Positions 18,304 through 27,867 of a DNA stretch of 64,000 bases are shown here, piece after piece (within the stretch, counting starts at the first letter, position 1; each line of letters begins with the position of its first letter). A model generated the notes under the pieces. It did not search any database. It was not told the DNA's origin and saw nothing but the letters and a program-made list of their open reading frames with translations. Source of the DNA: Endozoicomonas sp. 4G (GTDB lineage: Bacteria > Pseudomonadota > Gammaproteobacteria > Pseudomonadales > Endozoicomonadaceae); the NCBI RefSeq assembly GCF_023822025.1, contig NZ_CP082909.1, forward strand, positions 860,698 to 924,697, given 5' to 3'. A program made the translations under genes and the position numbers.

Positions 18304-19188
18304 ATGTCGCCTTCAGCTCTGGTTCTCCCTGCTCCTGCCAAGCTAAACCTTTTCTTGCATATAGTCGGACGTCGGGAAGATGGTTATCACCAGCTTCAGA
18401 CCGTTTTCCAGTTTTTGGATGTTGCTGACGAACTGACCTTCGAGCCTCATAACGAGTTATTGCTGGCTTGTGATCTGCCGGAACTGGTCAATGAGGACAA
18501 CCTCATTCTTAAAGCTGCCCGTCTGTTACAAGTCCATACTGGCTGTGAACAGGGTGCCAGAATTACGCTGGTTAAACGTCTGCCCATGGGCGGTGGAGTG
18601 GGCGGCGGAAGCTCTGATGCGGCGACCACTCTCCACGGCCTGAATATTTTATGGGGGCTGGGGCTGGATGACGATACGCTGGCAGAACTGGGGCTGAAAC
18701 TGGGAGCTGATGTTCCGGTCTTTGTTCGGGGGCACGCCGCTTTTGCCGAGGGAGTTGGCGAAAAGCTTACTCCCGTCAGTCCTGAGGAGTACTGGTACCT
18801 GGTGCTCAAGCCTGGCTGTCATGTCAATACCACCGAAATGTTCCGTCATCAGGAATTGACAAGAGATACTCGTCCCATTAAAGTTTGCGCCGCATTGAAC
18901 AGGCTGCATGGAAATGAGCTGACCAATGACTTTCAACCATTGGTTCGCAGGCTTTATCCGGAAGTTGATAAATGTTTAATGCTGTTGGATAATTCCGGAA
19001 ATTCGAGCGTGGGGCAGGCTATGATGAGCGGTTCGGGTGCCTGTGTGTTTGTACCGTTTGCCAGTCGTGAAGAGGCGGAAACGACTCTGGCAGGAATCGA
19101 CTCTGATGTTGATAGTTTTGTTGCCAGTGGTGTCAATACATCTCCGCTTCACCACTCGATCAGTCAACTGCGATCATGTGTGAATTAA
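18304..19188 (+). CDS. ispE: 4-diphosphocytidyl-2-C-methyl-D-erythritol kinase IspE
   Basis: IspE is the GHMP-family kinase of the MEP isoprenoid pathway. The ATG at 18304 has AGGATGG about 8 bases upstream; two TTG codons just before it are less likely starts. Motifs: PAPAKLNLFLHIVGRREDGYH at the N-terminus (substrate and Lys/Asp region), the ATP-binding glycine loop LPMGGGVGGGSSDAATTL and the C-terminal MSGSGACVFV. It is followed 40 bp later by tRNA-Gln and then prs. Confidence 0.95.
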   Translation: MSPSALVLPAPAKLNLFLHIVGRREDGYHQLQTVFQFLDVADELTFEPHNELLLACDLPELVNEDNLILKAARLLQVHTGCEQGARITLVKRLPMGGGVGGGSSDAATTLHGLNILWGLGLDDDTLAELGLKLGADVPVFVRGHAAFAEGVGEKLTPVSPEEYWYLVLKPGCHVNTTEMFRHQELTRDTRPIKVCAALNRLHGNELTNDFQPLVRRLYPEVDKCLMLLDNSGNSSVGQAMMSGSGACVFVPFASREEAETTLAGIDSDVDSFVASGVNTSPLHHSISQLRSCVN

Positions 19189-19228
19189 AGTCCATTATCC
19201 CACTTACAGTCACTGCGAATTATGTTAC

Positions 19229-19303
19229 TGGGGTGTCGCCAAGCGGTAAGGCAGCAGGTTTTGATCCTGCCATGCGGGGGTTCGAATCCCTCCACCCCAG
19301 CCA
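19229..19303 (+). tRNA. tRNA-Gln (anticodon UUG)
   Basis: A full cloverleaf is visible. The acceptor stem TGGGGTG / CACCCCA is followed by discriminator G and an encoded CCA. The D-arm is GCCAAGCGGTAAGGC, and the anticodon stem GCAGG / CCTGC carries loop TTTTGAT (anticodon TTG). The T-arm has TTCGAAT. It closely resembles E. coli tRNA-Gln. It sits between ispE and prs as in Pseudomonas. Confidence 0.97.
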
Positions 19304-19462
19304 CAGTTTTGAATCCTATCTTACAGATAGCTCTCTCGTTGCCAATCCAGGCAGCCCAAAACAGAATGATGTGACTCTCATTGCCGTCGGCGATGGGGGT
19401 TCTGCTCGTTTGGCGAAGAGCTACATCCACCCACGACTACGACCAGAGCAAGGTACTTATCC

Positions 19463-20404
19463 GTGTCGAAAATGATGGTGTTTGCCGGCAACTCAAATCC
19501 GGAGCTGGTGCAAAAGGTTGTCAATCACCTGCATATTCCCCTTGGCAGGGCCTACGTTGGCCGTTTCAGTGACGGCGAAATAGCCGTTGAAATCCAGGAA
19601 AACGTTCGTGGTCGTGATGTCTTTATCATCCAGTCCACCTGCGCCCCGACCAACGACAACCTGATGGAACTGCTGGTTATGGCCGATGCTGTGCATCGCT
19701 CCTCTGCGGTTCGTATCACGGCAGTGCTGCCTTACTTTGGTTACGCGCGTCAGGATCGTCGTCCACGTTCTTCCAGGGTACCTATCAGTGCCAAAGTGGT
19801 GGCTGATATGATCGCCGGTGTTGGTGTTGATCGTGTTCTGACGGTGGATCTGCACGCCGATCAGATTCAGGGCTTCTTCGATATTCCTGTGGATAACGTA
19901 TACGGCTCACCCATCCTGCTGGACGATATGGAACGTCAAGGTTATGAGAACCTGATGGTGGTATCACCTGACCATGGTGGTGTGGTTCGTGCCCGTGCTG
20001 TGGCCAAACGCCTGAACACAGATCTGGCGATCATCGACAAGCGTCGCCCTGAAGCCAATAAATCTGAAGTCATGAATATCATTGGTGATGTTGCCGGTCG
20101 TACCTGTGTGCTGGTCGATGACATGGTCGACACAGCCGGTACTCTGTGCGCAGCCGCCGCGGCATTGAAGGCCAAAGGCGCTACCAAGGTGCTGGCCTAC
20201 TGTACTCACCCGGTTCTGTCGGGTCGTGCCCTGGAAAACCTGACTAACTCCGAGCTGGACGAACTGGTGGTCAGCAACACTATTCCTCTGAGTCCGGCTG
20301 CCCAGGCTCTGGATTGCATCCGTCAGTTGGATATGTCCCCTCTGCTGGCTGAGTCTGTTCGCAGAATCAGTAACGCTGAATCCATCAGTGCGATGTTCCA
20401 GTAA
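19463..20404 (+). CDS. prs: Ribose-phosphate pyrophosphokinase (PRPP synthetase)
   Basis: Prs makes PRPP from ribose-5-phosphate and ATP for nucleotide, His, Trp and NAD synthesis. The 313-residue protein is canonical: FAGNSNPEL start, [12 protein letters not shown], the ATP-binding [10 protein letters not shown] flap, [30 protein letters not shown] and the PRPP-binding [14 protein letters not shown]. The GTG at 19463 aligns best with the family N-terminus and has AAGG about 11 bases upstream. In related genomes rplY follows directly, but here a 42-kb block intervenes. Confidence 0.96.
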   Translation: MSKMMVFAGNSNPELVQKVVNHLHIPLGRAYVGRFSDGEIAVEIQENVRGRDVFIIQSTCAPTNDNLMELLVMADAVHRSSAVRITAVLPYFGYARQDRRPRSSRVPISAKVVADMIAGVGVDRVLTVDLHADQIQGFFDIPVDNVYGSPILLDDMERQGYENLMVVSPDHGGVVRARAVAKRLNTDLAIIDKRRPEANKSEVMNIIGDVAGRTCVLVDDMVDTAGTLCAAAAALKAKGATKVLAYCTHPVLSGRALENLTNSELDELVVSNTIPLSPAAQALDCIRQLDMSPLLAESVRRISNAESISAMFQ

Positions 20405-20433
20405 TTTCAGAGCATCAGCAAAAACGCCGTAAG

Positions 20434-20451
20434 CCCTCGCTCAGGCGAGGG
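20434..20451. terminator. Hairpin between convergent prs and the HlyD-family gene
   Basis: CCCTCGC-tcag-GCGAGGG is a perfect 7-bp stem in the 59-bp gap between two convergent stop codons. Neither side has a strong U-tract, but position and symmetry suggest a shared terminator. It marks the left edge of the accessory block. Confidence 0.55.
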
Positions 20452-20463
20452 TGTCAAACCCAT

Positions 20464-21888
20464 TCAACGAACATTCAGTGCTTCATCACGGTAGCGCAAA
20501 AAGGGTTCCAGAAAAAATTCCAGTAGTCGGCGTTTGCCGGTTTTCACCTCGGCAGAGACCATCATATCCACATGCAAAGGTTCCTTCTGACCGTTAACAT
20601 TGACAAATTGCTGCTGCAATCGGATGTATACCGGATACATTAATCCCTGCTCGTCCTGCTTCCGGGCATCTTTGGAAACCAGCTCAACTACGCCTGGTAA
20701 ATAGCCAAAAAATGTATAGGGAAAGGTTTCTATTTTGATATCGGTCACCATCCCCACCTTCACAAAACCGATATCCTTGTTTTCCACCATGACTTCCGCC
20801 TGCAACTCAGCATTGTCTGGAACCAACGACATCAAAGTGACCGCCGGTTGGATCACCGAGCCGTCACCCAGCACCGATAATTGTTGTATCGTGCCGTCTT
20901 CCGGTGCCCGGATATAACAATTCTGGTGGTGTTCCCTGACTTTGATAATGCTCATCTGTAGCTCAGTCATCTTATCGCTGAGCTCATTGAGTTTTTCCAT
21001 GCGTTCATGACGAAATGCTTTTTGTCTACTTTCTTTTTCACTAACAAGCGCTGCCAGGTCTGCCTTTGCTTCATTCCGGTGACTTTGCTGAACCTGCAGC
21101 TGCTGGCTGGTGTCCAGCTGTTTTTCCCTGGTGGCCAGCCACTCCAGCCGAGATATAAGACCTTTGTCCAATAATTGCCGAGTCGCTTTTTCATTTTCCA
21201 GATGCAGGGGGTTAAGTAGTTGCAGTCGATCAATTTCGGCTTGAATCGCCATGATTTTTGCCCGGCGCTGATTGATTTGCTGCACTATGGATTGATTGCT
21301 GCTCTGATAATGCTGGTAGTCATAATCCAGCAACTGTTGCTGGCGAAACCACTGGTCAGGGCTGGGCGTTCCCGAGAGCGGTAGCTTAGTCTGGGTAATC
21401 CATTTTTGCAGGTTGGGGGGCGGTGCCAGGGGCGTTTCCGTTGCCGATTCAAGCAACAATTGCAATCGCCCGACATTGAGCTGGTTTTGCAGCAACATGG
21501 CTTCAAGCTGCTGAATATCCGCTTCGGGTTCAGTGGGGTTCAGCTTGATCAGTAACTGGTTTTTGTGAACATGCTCACCTTCTGTGACATAAATAGTATC
21601 CACCCGGCCAGCAATCAGCGACTGTACTTCCTTGACCTTGCCCACGGGTATTATTCTGCCATTGGCGGTGACTTCGGTGTCAATAAAGCTGAACCAGCTC
21701 CAAAGCAAAACAAAGGTCAGCAGGGCACAAATCAGCAACATCAGGGCATGGGCGAACGGTGATGGGGGTGATTCGAGAATTTCAATAGCGGCTGGCAGAA
21801 ATTCCAGCTCATCTTTTTTGCGCCTGACCCGAGGATGTTTTTTCTCATGGTGCAGGCTGTCTCTGATCAGCGTGAGAATGCGTCCCAA
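20464..21888 (-). CDS. Type I secretion membrane fusion protein (HlyD family)
   Basis: This periplasmic adaptor bridges an ABC exporter to a TolC-type outer-membrane channel. The 474-residue protein has a basic cytosolic tail of about 45 residues and one membrane helix (ALMLLICALLTFVLLW, about 48-65). Next is a lipoyl/barrel-sandwich half (VKEVQSLIAGRVDTIYVTEGEHV) and a long coiled coil of about 200 residues (RRAKIMAIQAEIDRLQ, MEKLNELSDKMTELQ). The second lipoyl half (IRAPEDGTIQQLSVLGDGSVI) leads into a beta-barrel with the family-typical IKIETFPYTFFGYLPGVVE. The start is TTG at 21888, with AAAGAG overlapping the end of the ABC gene 4 bp upstream, so translation is coupled. No tolC gene is present in the window. 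Confidence 0.9.
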   Translation of the reverse strand: MGRILTLIRDSLHHEKKHPRVRRKKDELEFLPAAIEILESPPSPFAHALMLLICALLTFVLLWSWFSFIDTEVTANGRIIPVGKVKEVQSLIAGRVDTIYVTEGEHVHKNQLLIKLNPTEPEADIQQLEAMLLQNQLNVGRLQLLLESATETPLAPPPNLQKWITQTKLPLSGTPSPDQWFRQQQLLDYDYQHYQSSNQSIVQQINQRRAKIMAIQAEIDRLQLLNPLHLENEKATRQLLDKGLISRLEWLATREKQLDTSQQLQVQQSHRNEAKADLAALVSEKESRQKAFRHERMEKLNELSDKMTELQMSIIKVREHHQNCYIRAPEDGTIQQLSVLGDGSVIQPAVTLMSLVPDNAELQAEVMVENKDIGFVKVGMVTDIKIETFPYTFFGYLPGVVELVSKDARKQDEQGLMYPVYIRLQQQFVNVNGQKEPLHVDMMVSAEVKTGKRRLLEFFLEPFLRYRDEALNVR

Positions 21889-21892
21889 TGGT

Positions 21893-24040
21893 TTAAACTC
21901 TTTGTGTTACATCGATTTGTGAAGACCACAGCTGGGCATAGCGTCCCTGCTGTTGAACTAGCTCATCATGGCTGCCATCTTCTTCAATAATCCCTTTTTC
22001 GATCACTATAATCCGATCACAACGACGGATAGTTGAGAGTCGATGGGCGATGATGATGACGGTGCGGCCTTTGCTGATAGCCCGCATATTGTCCTGAATA
22101 ATTTTTTCTGACTCATAATCCAGAGCCGATGTCGCTTCATCAAAAATCAAGATATTGGGCTGGGTGGCCAGTGCCCTGGCTATGGCCAGGCGCTGAAGCT
22201 GGCCGCCGGACAATCCTACGCCGCGCTCACCCAGCTCAGAATTGTAGCCATGGGGCATTTCGGAAATGAAATCATGAGCTCCGGCCAGTTGGGCTGAAGC
22301 GATGACTGACTCCATGTCCAGGGTTGGATCGGCAAGCGCAATATTGTCTCGAATAGTGCCATTAAACAGCACGCTGTCCTGAAGGACGACACCGATCTGG
22401 CGTCGGATCCAGGCCGGGTTTAATAGGGAAAGGTTGGCACCATCAATATAAATCTTGCCACTTTCTGGTATAAAAAGCCGCTGGATCAGCTTGGTCAGCG
22501 TTGACTTACCAGAGCCTGAACGGCCAGCAATGCCGATCACCTGTCCTGCTGGAATGTCCAGGTCAATGCGGTTCAGTACTGCCGGACTCGCAGGGCTGTA
22601 GCGAAACACAACGTTTTCAAGCTTGATAGCTCCTTTCATTGCCGGAGGTGAGGGTTGACTTAAATGACTCTGGGGTTCGGTGGGAGCATTGATGATGTCT
22701 CCGAGGCGGTCGATGGCAATGCGAAATTGCTGAAAGTCCTGCCAGAGCTGGGCAAGCCTCAGGATGGGGGCGGAGATCTGGCCTGAAATCATATTGAAGG
22801 CGATCAGTTCGCCGACCGTCATATGCCCATGAATGACCTCCAGAGACCCTTGCCACATCAACAGGGCGATGACCAGCTTGCTCACCAGCTGCACCGACTG
22901 ACTGCCGTACATGCCAGTGACCACGGAGCGAAAAGAGGCCTGGGCAAAACCGGCCAGCTGATGTTCCCAGCGCTGTCGCATCTGGGGTTCGATGGCCATG
23001 GATTTAAGGGTTTCTACCCCGGTCAGGGTTTCGGTCAGAAAGGCCTGGTTAATGGCACTGCGGTGAAACAATTCTTCGGTTCTCTGGCGCAGGCGGGGAG
23101 TAATCAAAATAGAAATGATGATGTAGAACGGAATCGAGCCCATCACGATCCAGGCCAGCCGACTGGAATAGAAGAACATGACCACAATAAACAACAGGCT
23201 GAAAAACAGGTCTATGACCAGGGTGAGCGCACTGCTGGTCAGGAAGTTTCGCACATTTTCCAACTCACGCACACGAGCCACAACCTGACCCACCGGTCGA
23301 CTCTGGAAGAACGCAACAGGAAGTTTCAGCAGGTGCCGGAATAACCGGGTGCCTAATTCAACATCAACCCGGTTGGTGGTATGTGAAAAAACATAGGTTC
23401 TCAAGCCATCCAGCGTAACCTCGAACAGGGAAATGGCCAGCAGGGCGATAACCAGTACATTCAGCGTCATTTCTGCCCGGTGAACCAGCACTTTGTCCAT
23501 CACCACCTGAAAAACAAGTGGCGTCAGCAGGGCAAATAGCTGCATGAAAAAAGAAGCAACCAATATGTCCCTGAACAGTTTTCGAAACTTGACAATAGCC
23601 GGTATAAACCAGCTGATATCAAAGTGCTGATTGTTGCCTGGCAGAACACTTCGATCAGTGATTAAAATGGCCTGGCCACCCCAACGACTCCAGAGCTCAT
23701 CTAAAGAAATGGACTCTGGTCTCATTCCTTCCCGTTGAATTAATGCTTTACCATCACTGATGGCGGCAATAATGAAAAACTGCTCGTTTTTGTCTATGGC
23801 AATAAACGGACAGTGTCTTTTAGTTAATCGCTGCCGCCTGATTCTGACTTGTCTGGCTCTTAGTTTGAGTTGTTTGAGAGCCCTGAGCATCGTCAGTGGG
23901 GTCAGGTCTTCTCCCTCGGGGCAGAACTCATGTTTGATGACGCTGATGTCGATGGTTTTCTTCAGGTATTGCATCATCAACAAAAAGCAAAACAAGCCAC
24001 TTCCGGCAGATGGCTCGGTATCAGCATCTGTAGTGCTCAT
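21893..24040 (-). CDS. Type I secretion ABC transporter (HlyB/RTX exporter type)
   Basis: This inner-membrane exporter has ATPase and permease in one chain. The ATG at 24040 (AAGGA 8 bases upstream) gives 715 residues. The N-terminal about 130 residues are a C39-like domain without the catalytic Cys (GSG where peptidases have DCG) and without the catalytic His, as in HlyB-type exporters that bind but do not cleave RTX substrates. Six membrane helices follow (LFRDILVASFFMQLFALLTPL onward). The ATPase has Walker A AGRSGSGKST, signature LSGGQ, Walker B ILIFDEATSALD and the H-loop IIIAHRLSTI. The frame extends upstream to 24100 without a good ribosome binding site. It forms an operon with the HlyD-family gene, and its likely cargo is the giant RTX protein at 28157. 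Confidence 0.93.
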   Translation of the reverse strand: MSTTDADTEPSAGSGLFCFLLMMQYLKKTIDISVIKHEFCPEGEDLTPLTMLRALKQLKLRARQVRIRRQRLTKRHCPFIAIDKNEQFFIIAAISDGKALIQREGMRPESISLDELWSRWGGQAILITDRSVLPGNNQHFDISWFIPAIVKFRKLFRDILVASFFMQLFALLTPLVFQVVMDKVLVHRAEMTLNVLVIALLAISLFEVTLDGLRTYVFSHTTNRVDVELGTRLFRHLLKLPVAFFQSRPVGQVVARVRELENVRNFLTSSALTLVIDLFFSLLFIVVMFFYSSRLAWIVMGSIPFYIIISILITPRLRQRTEELFHRSAINQAFLTETLTGVETLKSMAIEPQMRQRWEHQLAGFAQASFRSVVTGMYGSQSVQLVSKLVIALLMWQGSLEVIHGHMTVGELIAFNMISGQISAPILRLAQLWQDFQQFRIAIDRLGDIINAPTEPQSHLSQPSPPAMKGAIKLENVVFRYSPASPAVLNRIDLDIPAGQVIGIAGRSGSGKSTLTKLIQRLFIPESGKIYIDGANLSLLNPAWIRRQIGVVLQDSVLFNGTIRDNIALADPTLDMESVIASAQLAGAHDFISEMPHGYNSELGERGVGLSGGQLQRLAIARALATQPNILIFDEATSALDYESEKIIQDNMRAISKGRTVIIIAHRLSTIRRCDRIIVIEKGIIEEDGSHDELVQQQGRYAQLWSSQIDVTQRV

Positions 24041-24283
24041 TGGAAATATCCTTAAGTCCTGATTTGTGTTGCCAAACGACGCTTTAACCTGAAGGTGCAA
24101 TCCCGTAATACGTTACAGCTGTTCAGTTGAGTCTCACAGTGTAGACATCTCCGCTGGTTTCGTTACAAATTTTTTGCATATGTATTTTGGGCATCGTTAA
24201 AAGTTCTTTTGCAGGCAGACTCTCAATTAAGCGTGCTACTTTATCGAATGGGCGTAAATTCCGTAATTTGAGAGGGGGTCAAC

Positions 24284-25672
24284 TTGAATACTGATATTGT
24301 ACGTAAGGTTTCTGCCTGCTTTGCTGCGCTCAGGGGCTGTACTTGCTGTACCGTTATTTTTCTGGTTCTTGGTACACCTTCGCCTGGGTTTGGGCTGACA
24401 CTGGTTGACAACGTGTTGTTGCGTGAAACCTACCCGTTTGCCAATGAGACTCAATGGTTTGGAGCTCCTGCGGGCGTGGCATTATTTGCCCAAAAAAACA
24501 ATACGACAATAGTAGTTTTAAACGACAGAGGGCTTTGTCTTGCGTTCCATTGTTCAGAGGATTCTGACCCGTGTGCGGTGCAAACGAAGACCCAGCTATC
24601 ACCCAACTCAAGACAACATCGAAGTCTGGTTAAAAATGAAAACTGCTTCTACGTAGCCAGTGATTCAGGTGAAGAGGGAGGAAATATTGGCAGCTTCAGT
24701 TGGGAACAAGGGCAGCTGACCACCGGCCCTCAGGTGACGTTTGCTGGTGTTTCATCGCTTGAGGTGAGCCCTGATGGCAAATGGCTCGCGGCTTGCTCTC
24801 TACTCATGGGTGAGCTGCGGATTTACCAGCAGGAAAAAAACTGTCAAACAGGATCATTCCAACGCTTTGGTGGGCAAAATCACTATCTTTTTCGCCAAGG
24901 CTGCTCCTCAGCCCGTTTCAGCAAAGACAGCACGCAATTGTGTGTCAGTTGGGCGTCTGACAACCAGATAGCCTGCTTTAAGCAATCAGCTGGAGACTGG
25001 CGGCCAGTAACCGTACTGACACCGGCTATCGGCGACGCTGTTATTGACCAACCCGTTGGAGCCATCTTCGCAGATGCACACTTGTTGGTTATCCATAGAG
25101 GTGGAGAGTTGGTTTTATGCCCTCTTGAGGTTGCTAATCAATTCACTGGCACGGGCCCAGCTCACTATTCCTATCAGACTCTTGGCTGTCGCTTGCATTC
25201 CCATCAATGCCAAACCGCGCCTGGCAAGCCGACCTTGACCCAACCGGTTTGCTCATTTGGTGCCTGTGAGAATGCTATTTTTTCATCGAATGGGGAAGGC
25301 GTTGAGAATACCATCGAGTCAAGCTGGCCAGACCTGGGAGAACTGGATGAAATCCGACAATACGACAATAAAACTTTTTTGATTGCTGGCGAGCTGGGCC
25401 TGCACGTTGTTCAGCTTGGCAATGGTAGCCTCTGTTATCAAACAACCCTGACCAGTCGCGATGGCAGTGCCGGTTGGCCGGGAAACCGAATTACCTTTGA
25501 CTTCAGTGGTGACCTGCTGGTGTTCGGCAATCGCTTTGATCATTCCGTCCATCTCATGAGGATTCATCAAGCGGCTCAGCCCCTTGAGTCGTTTTCGCCA
25601 CCGCTGGTTGCTTCAGTGATGCCGCTACTGACCACGTTGTTTAACGCTGTTGTTATTTTGCGATGCTGGTGA
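24284..25672 (+). CDS. Beta-propeller-like exported protein, unknown function
   Basis: This 462-residue protein starts at TTG 24284, preceded by a strong GAGAGGGGGT ribosome binding site. Residues 15-38 form a hydrophobic Cys-containing signal or anchor (AALRGCTCCTVIFLVLG). The body repeats strands of the WD40/YncE/lactonase type, for example SSLEVSPDGKWLAACS followed by GELRIYQ, and ARFSKDSTQLCVSWASDNQIACF. It is Cys-rich. The C-terminus is hydrophobic (LVASVMPLLTTLFNAVVIL) and may be a second membrane segment. It resembles in style the 721-residue protein encoded convergently next to it, with stops 29 bp apart. Function is unknown; the surroundings suggest a surface or secretion-linked role. 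Confidence 0.6.
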   Translation: MNTDIVRKVSACFAALRGCTCCTVIFLVLGTPSPGFGLTLVDNVLLRETYPFANETQWFGAPAGVALFAQKNNTTIVVLNDRGLCLAFHCSEDSDPCAVQTKTQLSPNSRQHRSLVKNENCFYVASDSGEEGGNIGSFSWEQGQLTTGPQVTFAGVSSLEVSPDGKWLAACSLLMGELRIYQQEKNCQTGSFQRFGGQNHYLFRQGCSSARFSKDSTQLCVSWASDNQIACFKQSAGDWRPVTVLTPAIGDAVIDQPVGAIFADAHLLVIHRGGELVLCPLEVANQFTGTGPAHYSYQTLGCRLHSHQCQTAPGKPTLTQPVCSFGACENAIFSSNGEGVENTIESSWPDLGELDEIRQYDNKTFLIAGELGLHVVQLGNGSLCYQTTLTSRDGSAGWPGNRITFDFSGDLLVFGNRFDHSVHLMRIHQAAQPLESFSPPLVASVMPLLTTLFNAVVILRCW

Positions 25673-25695
25673 CTCACCTTTAAGCCGGGCATCGC
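25660..25695. terminator. Hairpin spanning the convergent stops of two beta-propeller genes
   Basis: GCGATGC (25660-25666) pairs with GCATCGC (25689-25695). A small inner stem GGTG-act-CACC lies in the 22-nt loop. It covers the end of the plus-strand gene and nearly reaches the minus-strand stop, so a bidirectional terminator is possible. On the minus strand T-rich sequence follows. Confidence 0.4.
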
Positions 25696-25701
25696 ACGAG
25701 A

Positions 25702-27867
25702 TCACCGCTCTTTTGTTCTGTTATTTTTGATATCAACACCAAGGTATTTAAAACAATTTTGCGGTCCTTGTTGGCTGCAATATGCGTATCCAATCGCCTT
25801 CGGTATTCTGAGAGCATGATGTGGGATAGTTGGCTCCTCATGCCCAGATTCGCGATTTTCAGAGGCATCTTCAGTGGCCGTATTTGCAGCTTCAAGGGCA
25901 TCTGTAGTGGCCATCATATTTGTAGCTTCAAGGGCTTCTGCAATGGTTGTATTTGTATCTTCAGAGGCATCTGCAATGGTTGTATTTGCAGCTTCAGGGA
26001 CATCTACGACGGTCGTATTTTCAGCTTCAGTGACATCTACGACGGTTGTATTTTCAGCTTCAGTGACATCTACGACGGTTGTATTTTCAGCTTCAGTGAC
26101 ATCTACGACGGTCGTACTTGCAACTTCAGGGACATCTACAGTGGTCGTATCTATAACTTCAGGGGCAGGCCAGGCCAGGGTTAAGCTTAAACTAGAGCCT
26201 GTACTACCTGGTGCCGGGTACACCAGCGTCTGGCTCACTGCATTTGATTCAGGATCAAACTGAACCATTAAACTTGCTGGCGTTGATGGTCGATCCTGGC
26301 TTTCAGGGCGATTAGAGATATTTTCTATGTGATCGTCGGATGAGGTCTCGTGATTGAGTTCATAGGTTCTCATTCTTGATCGATACCATTTAATCAGACC
26401 GCAACCGCCACAGCCTACTATGGCCAACGATGGCACCAGGGCAGCGATCACCCGTTTCAATATTCGGTAGTTGTAATCCGCTGGTTTTACGTTGACCACT
26501 GTTCGTATTTGACTGAACTGGCTGTGCGGGTTAGCTGCTGTTACCGTCAGGGGCCATCTTTCTGATAATGCCCAGCCACCGCTTTTTTTACTCAAAGGGG
26601 TATCACTCTCGGGGTTGAGCACTAAACTTTCGTTTTGCCAAATAAACGGGCAATTGCCTTCATGGCCTTCACACTCAACCCTGACGATCAATTGAGAATA
26701 ATCCTTGTTGTCTGACTGATTGGGGTCTGTCACATTCATAAGCCCTACTACGAATCGGTTATTTTCCATATCGGATTCATCGTAGTCATATTCAGGAGGA
26801 TCCTGCCATTCTGTGAATAAAGGGGGCGAGATGAGTTTCAGGGTATGGAGGGTACCTCGTTTGCCTATCACGGCTATTTTTCTGCCATCCGGGCTGGAAG
26901 CTATGCTGGTGAGTGCCTGAGGCATGTTTCGAAGGCCAATAAGTTGAGCCTCCTGAGTTTCCCACTGATTTTCCTTGTTTAAAACCACCAGATGAACGAA
27001 CCGGTCGGTAGAGGCAATAAAGGCGGTGCTGGCATCATCGGGCAGTCCGGCAATGGTGACATCCTGTACTCCGAACCAGCTGTCCACTTTCTCAAGATCT
27101 TCCGGGTTGGAGACTGATTGCAACAGATACAATTGTTCCTGGTCGTATCGAAAAATCAGCAGGGTTTGGGTTTCGGCAGCGACCACAGCAAGGAAGCGTC
27201 CATCCGATGACAGTGTCATACCAACAATGTCTTTTAGAGCCGGAATGTCTGAAGATGAAGCGAGAGTGCGATTCCGCCATTGATTCTCCTGCCAGTCTTT
27301 GTCCACTTTAATCAGCGAGCTCATCATGGCTATACCATTGTCGCCTTCCTGTATGTCATTCAGAGCCGCAATATATGTCAGGTTCGACTGTGGCACAGTG
27401 ACCACCGAGCCTGCTTTTTGCCCCAGGTATTCGGCTAACGGCTCGCTGAAGAGAGAGTCTTGCACGGGAGGCGAGGTGGCAAGGACATCTGACCATTTTT
27501 GAACAACGTTAAGGTTATTGAAATCAACTAAAAAGCGGGATCTGGAATCAGTAGCATTATTAACAGTCAGCAGAATATGGGAAGCGTTATAGAAGGAAAC
27601 AGAACCCTTATAGGTATTCAAGGGTTCCTCACTGGCAGCCAGCTCGCTGGAATTCATTAAAAGCAGACGATGTTGCCAGGTTTCGTCGCCAGCACTGGAG
27701 CTGGCAATCCATGTAATAGCAATAAACATAAGAGCAAGAATGGGAAAAGACGTCTTTGTTCTTATATTTTTAGATTTTATAATTAAAAAAACTAAAGAGT
27801 CAGTGCCGACTTGATTCGTATCGCGGTCTTTTCGATAGATACGACGAGTTCGGTGGTTCATAGACAA
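25702..27867 (-). CDS. Single-span beta-propeller-like protein with repeated Thr/Val/Glu tail
   Basis: This 721-residue protein has an N-terminal hydrophobic segment (FPILALMFIAITWIASSSAG, about 40-60). About 430 residues of beta-propeller-like sequence follow (MTLSSDGRFLAVVAAETQTLLIF; SIASSPDGRKIAVIGKRGTLHTL). A second membrane helix (VIAALVPSLAIVGCGGCGLIKWYRSR) lies near residue 490. After it comes a low-complexity tail of 11-residue repeats (TTVVDVTEAEN and variants), then a short unique end. This plan resembles a type I membrane receptor with the propeller outside or in the periplasm. An upstream ATG is present at 27867. It is divergent from the giant ORF with 289 bp between. Function is unknown. 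Confidence 0.65.
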   Translation of the reverse strand: MSMNHRTRRIYRKDRDTNQVGTDSLVFLIIKSKNIRTKTSFPILALMFIAITWIASSSAGDETWQHRLLLMNSSELAASEEPLNTYKGSVSFYNASHILLTVNNATDSRSRFLVDFNNLNVVQKWSDVLATSPPVQDSLFSEPLAEYLGQKAGSVVTVPQSNLTYIAALNDIQEGDNGIAMMSSLIKVDKDWQENQWRNRTLASSSDIPALKDIVGMTLSSDGRFLAVVAAETQTLLIFRYDQEQLYLLQSVSNPEDLEKVDSWFGVQDVTIAGLPDDASTAFIASTDRFVHLVVLNKENQWETQEAQLIGLRNMPQALTSIASSPDGRKIAVIGKRGTLHTLKLISPPLFTEWQDPPEYDYDESDMENNRFVVGLMNVTDPNQSDNKDYSQLIVRVECEGHEGNCPFIWQNESLVLNPESDTPLSKKSGGWALSERWPLTVTAANPHSQFSQIRTVVNVKPADYNYRILKRVIAALVPSLAIVGCGGCGLIKWYRSRMRTYELNHETSSDDHIENISNRPESQDRPSTPASLMVQFDPESNAVSQTLVYPAPGSTGSSLSLTLAWPAPEVIDTTTVDVPEVASTTVVDVTEAENTTVVDVTEAENTTVVDVTEAENTTVVDVPEAANTTIADASEDTNTTIAEALEATNMMATTDALEAANTATEDASENRESGHEEPTIPHHALRIPKAIGYAYCSQQGPQNCFKYLGVDIKNNRTKER
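25873..26172. repeat. 33-bp tandem repeat inside the beta-propeller membrane protein gene
   Basis: About nine in-frame units of 33 bp (one of 36 bp) run through this stretch. Those starting at 26008, 26041 and 26074 are almost identical, and outer units are diverged. Each encodes an 11-residue TTVVDVTEAEN-like unit on the minus strand. The pattern suggests expansion and contraction by slippage. Confidence 0.9.

Noticed and set aside
24040..24100. Longer start for the ABC transporter
   Set aside because: No ribosome binding site; ATG 24040 has AAGGA at good spacing and suits the C39-like domain start.
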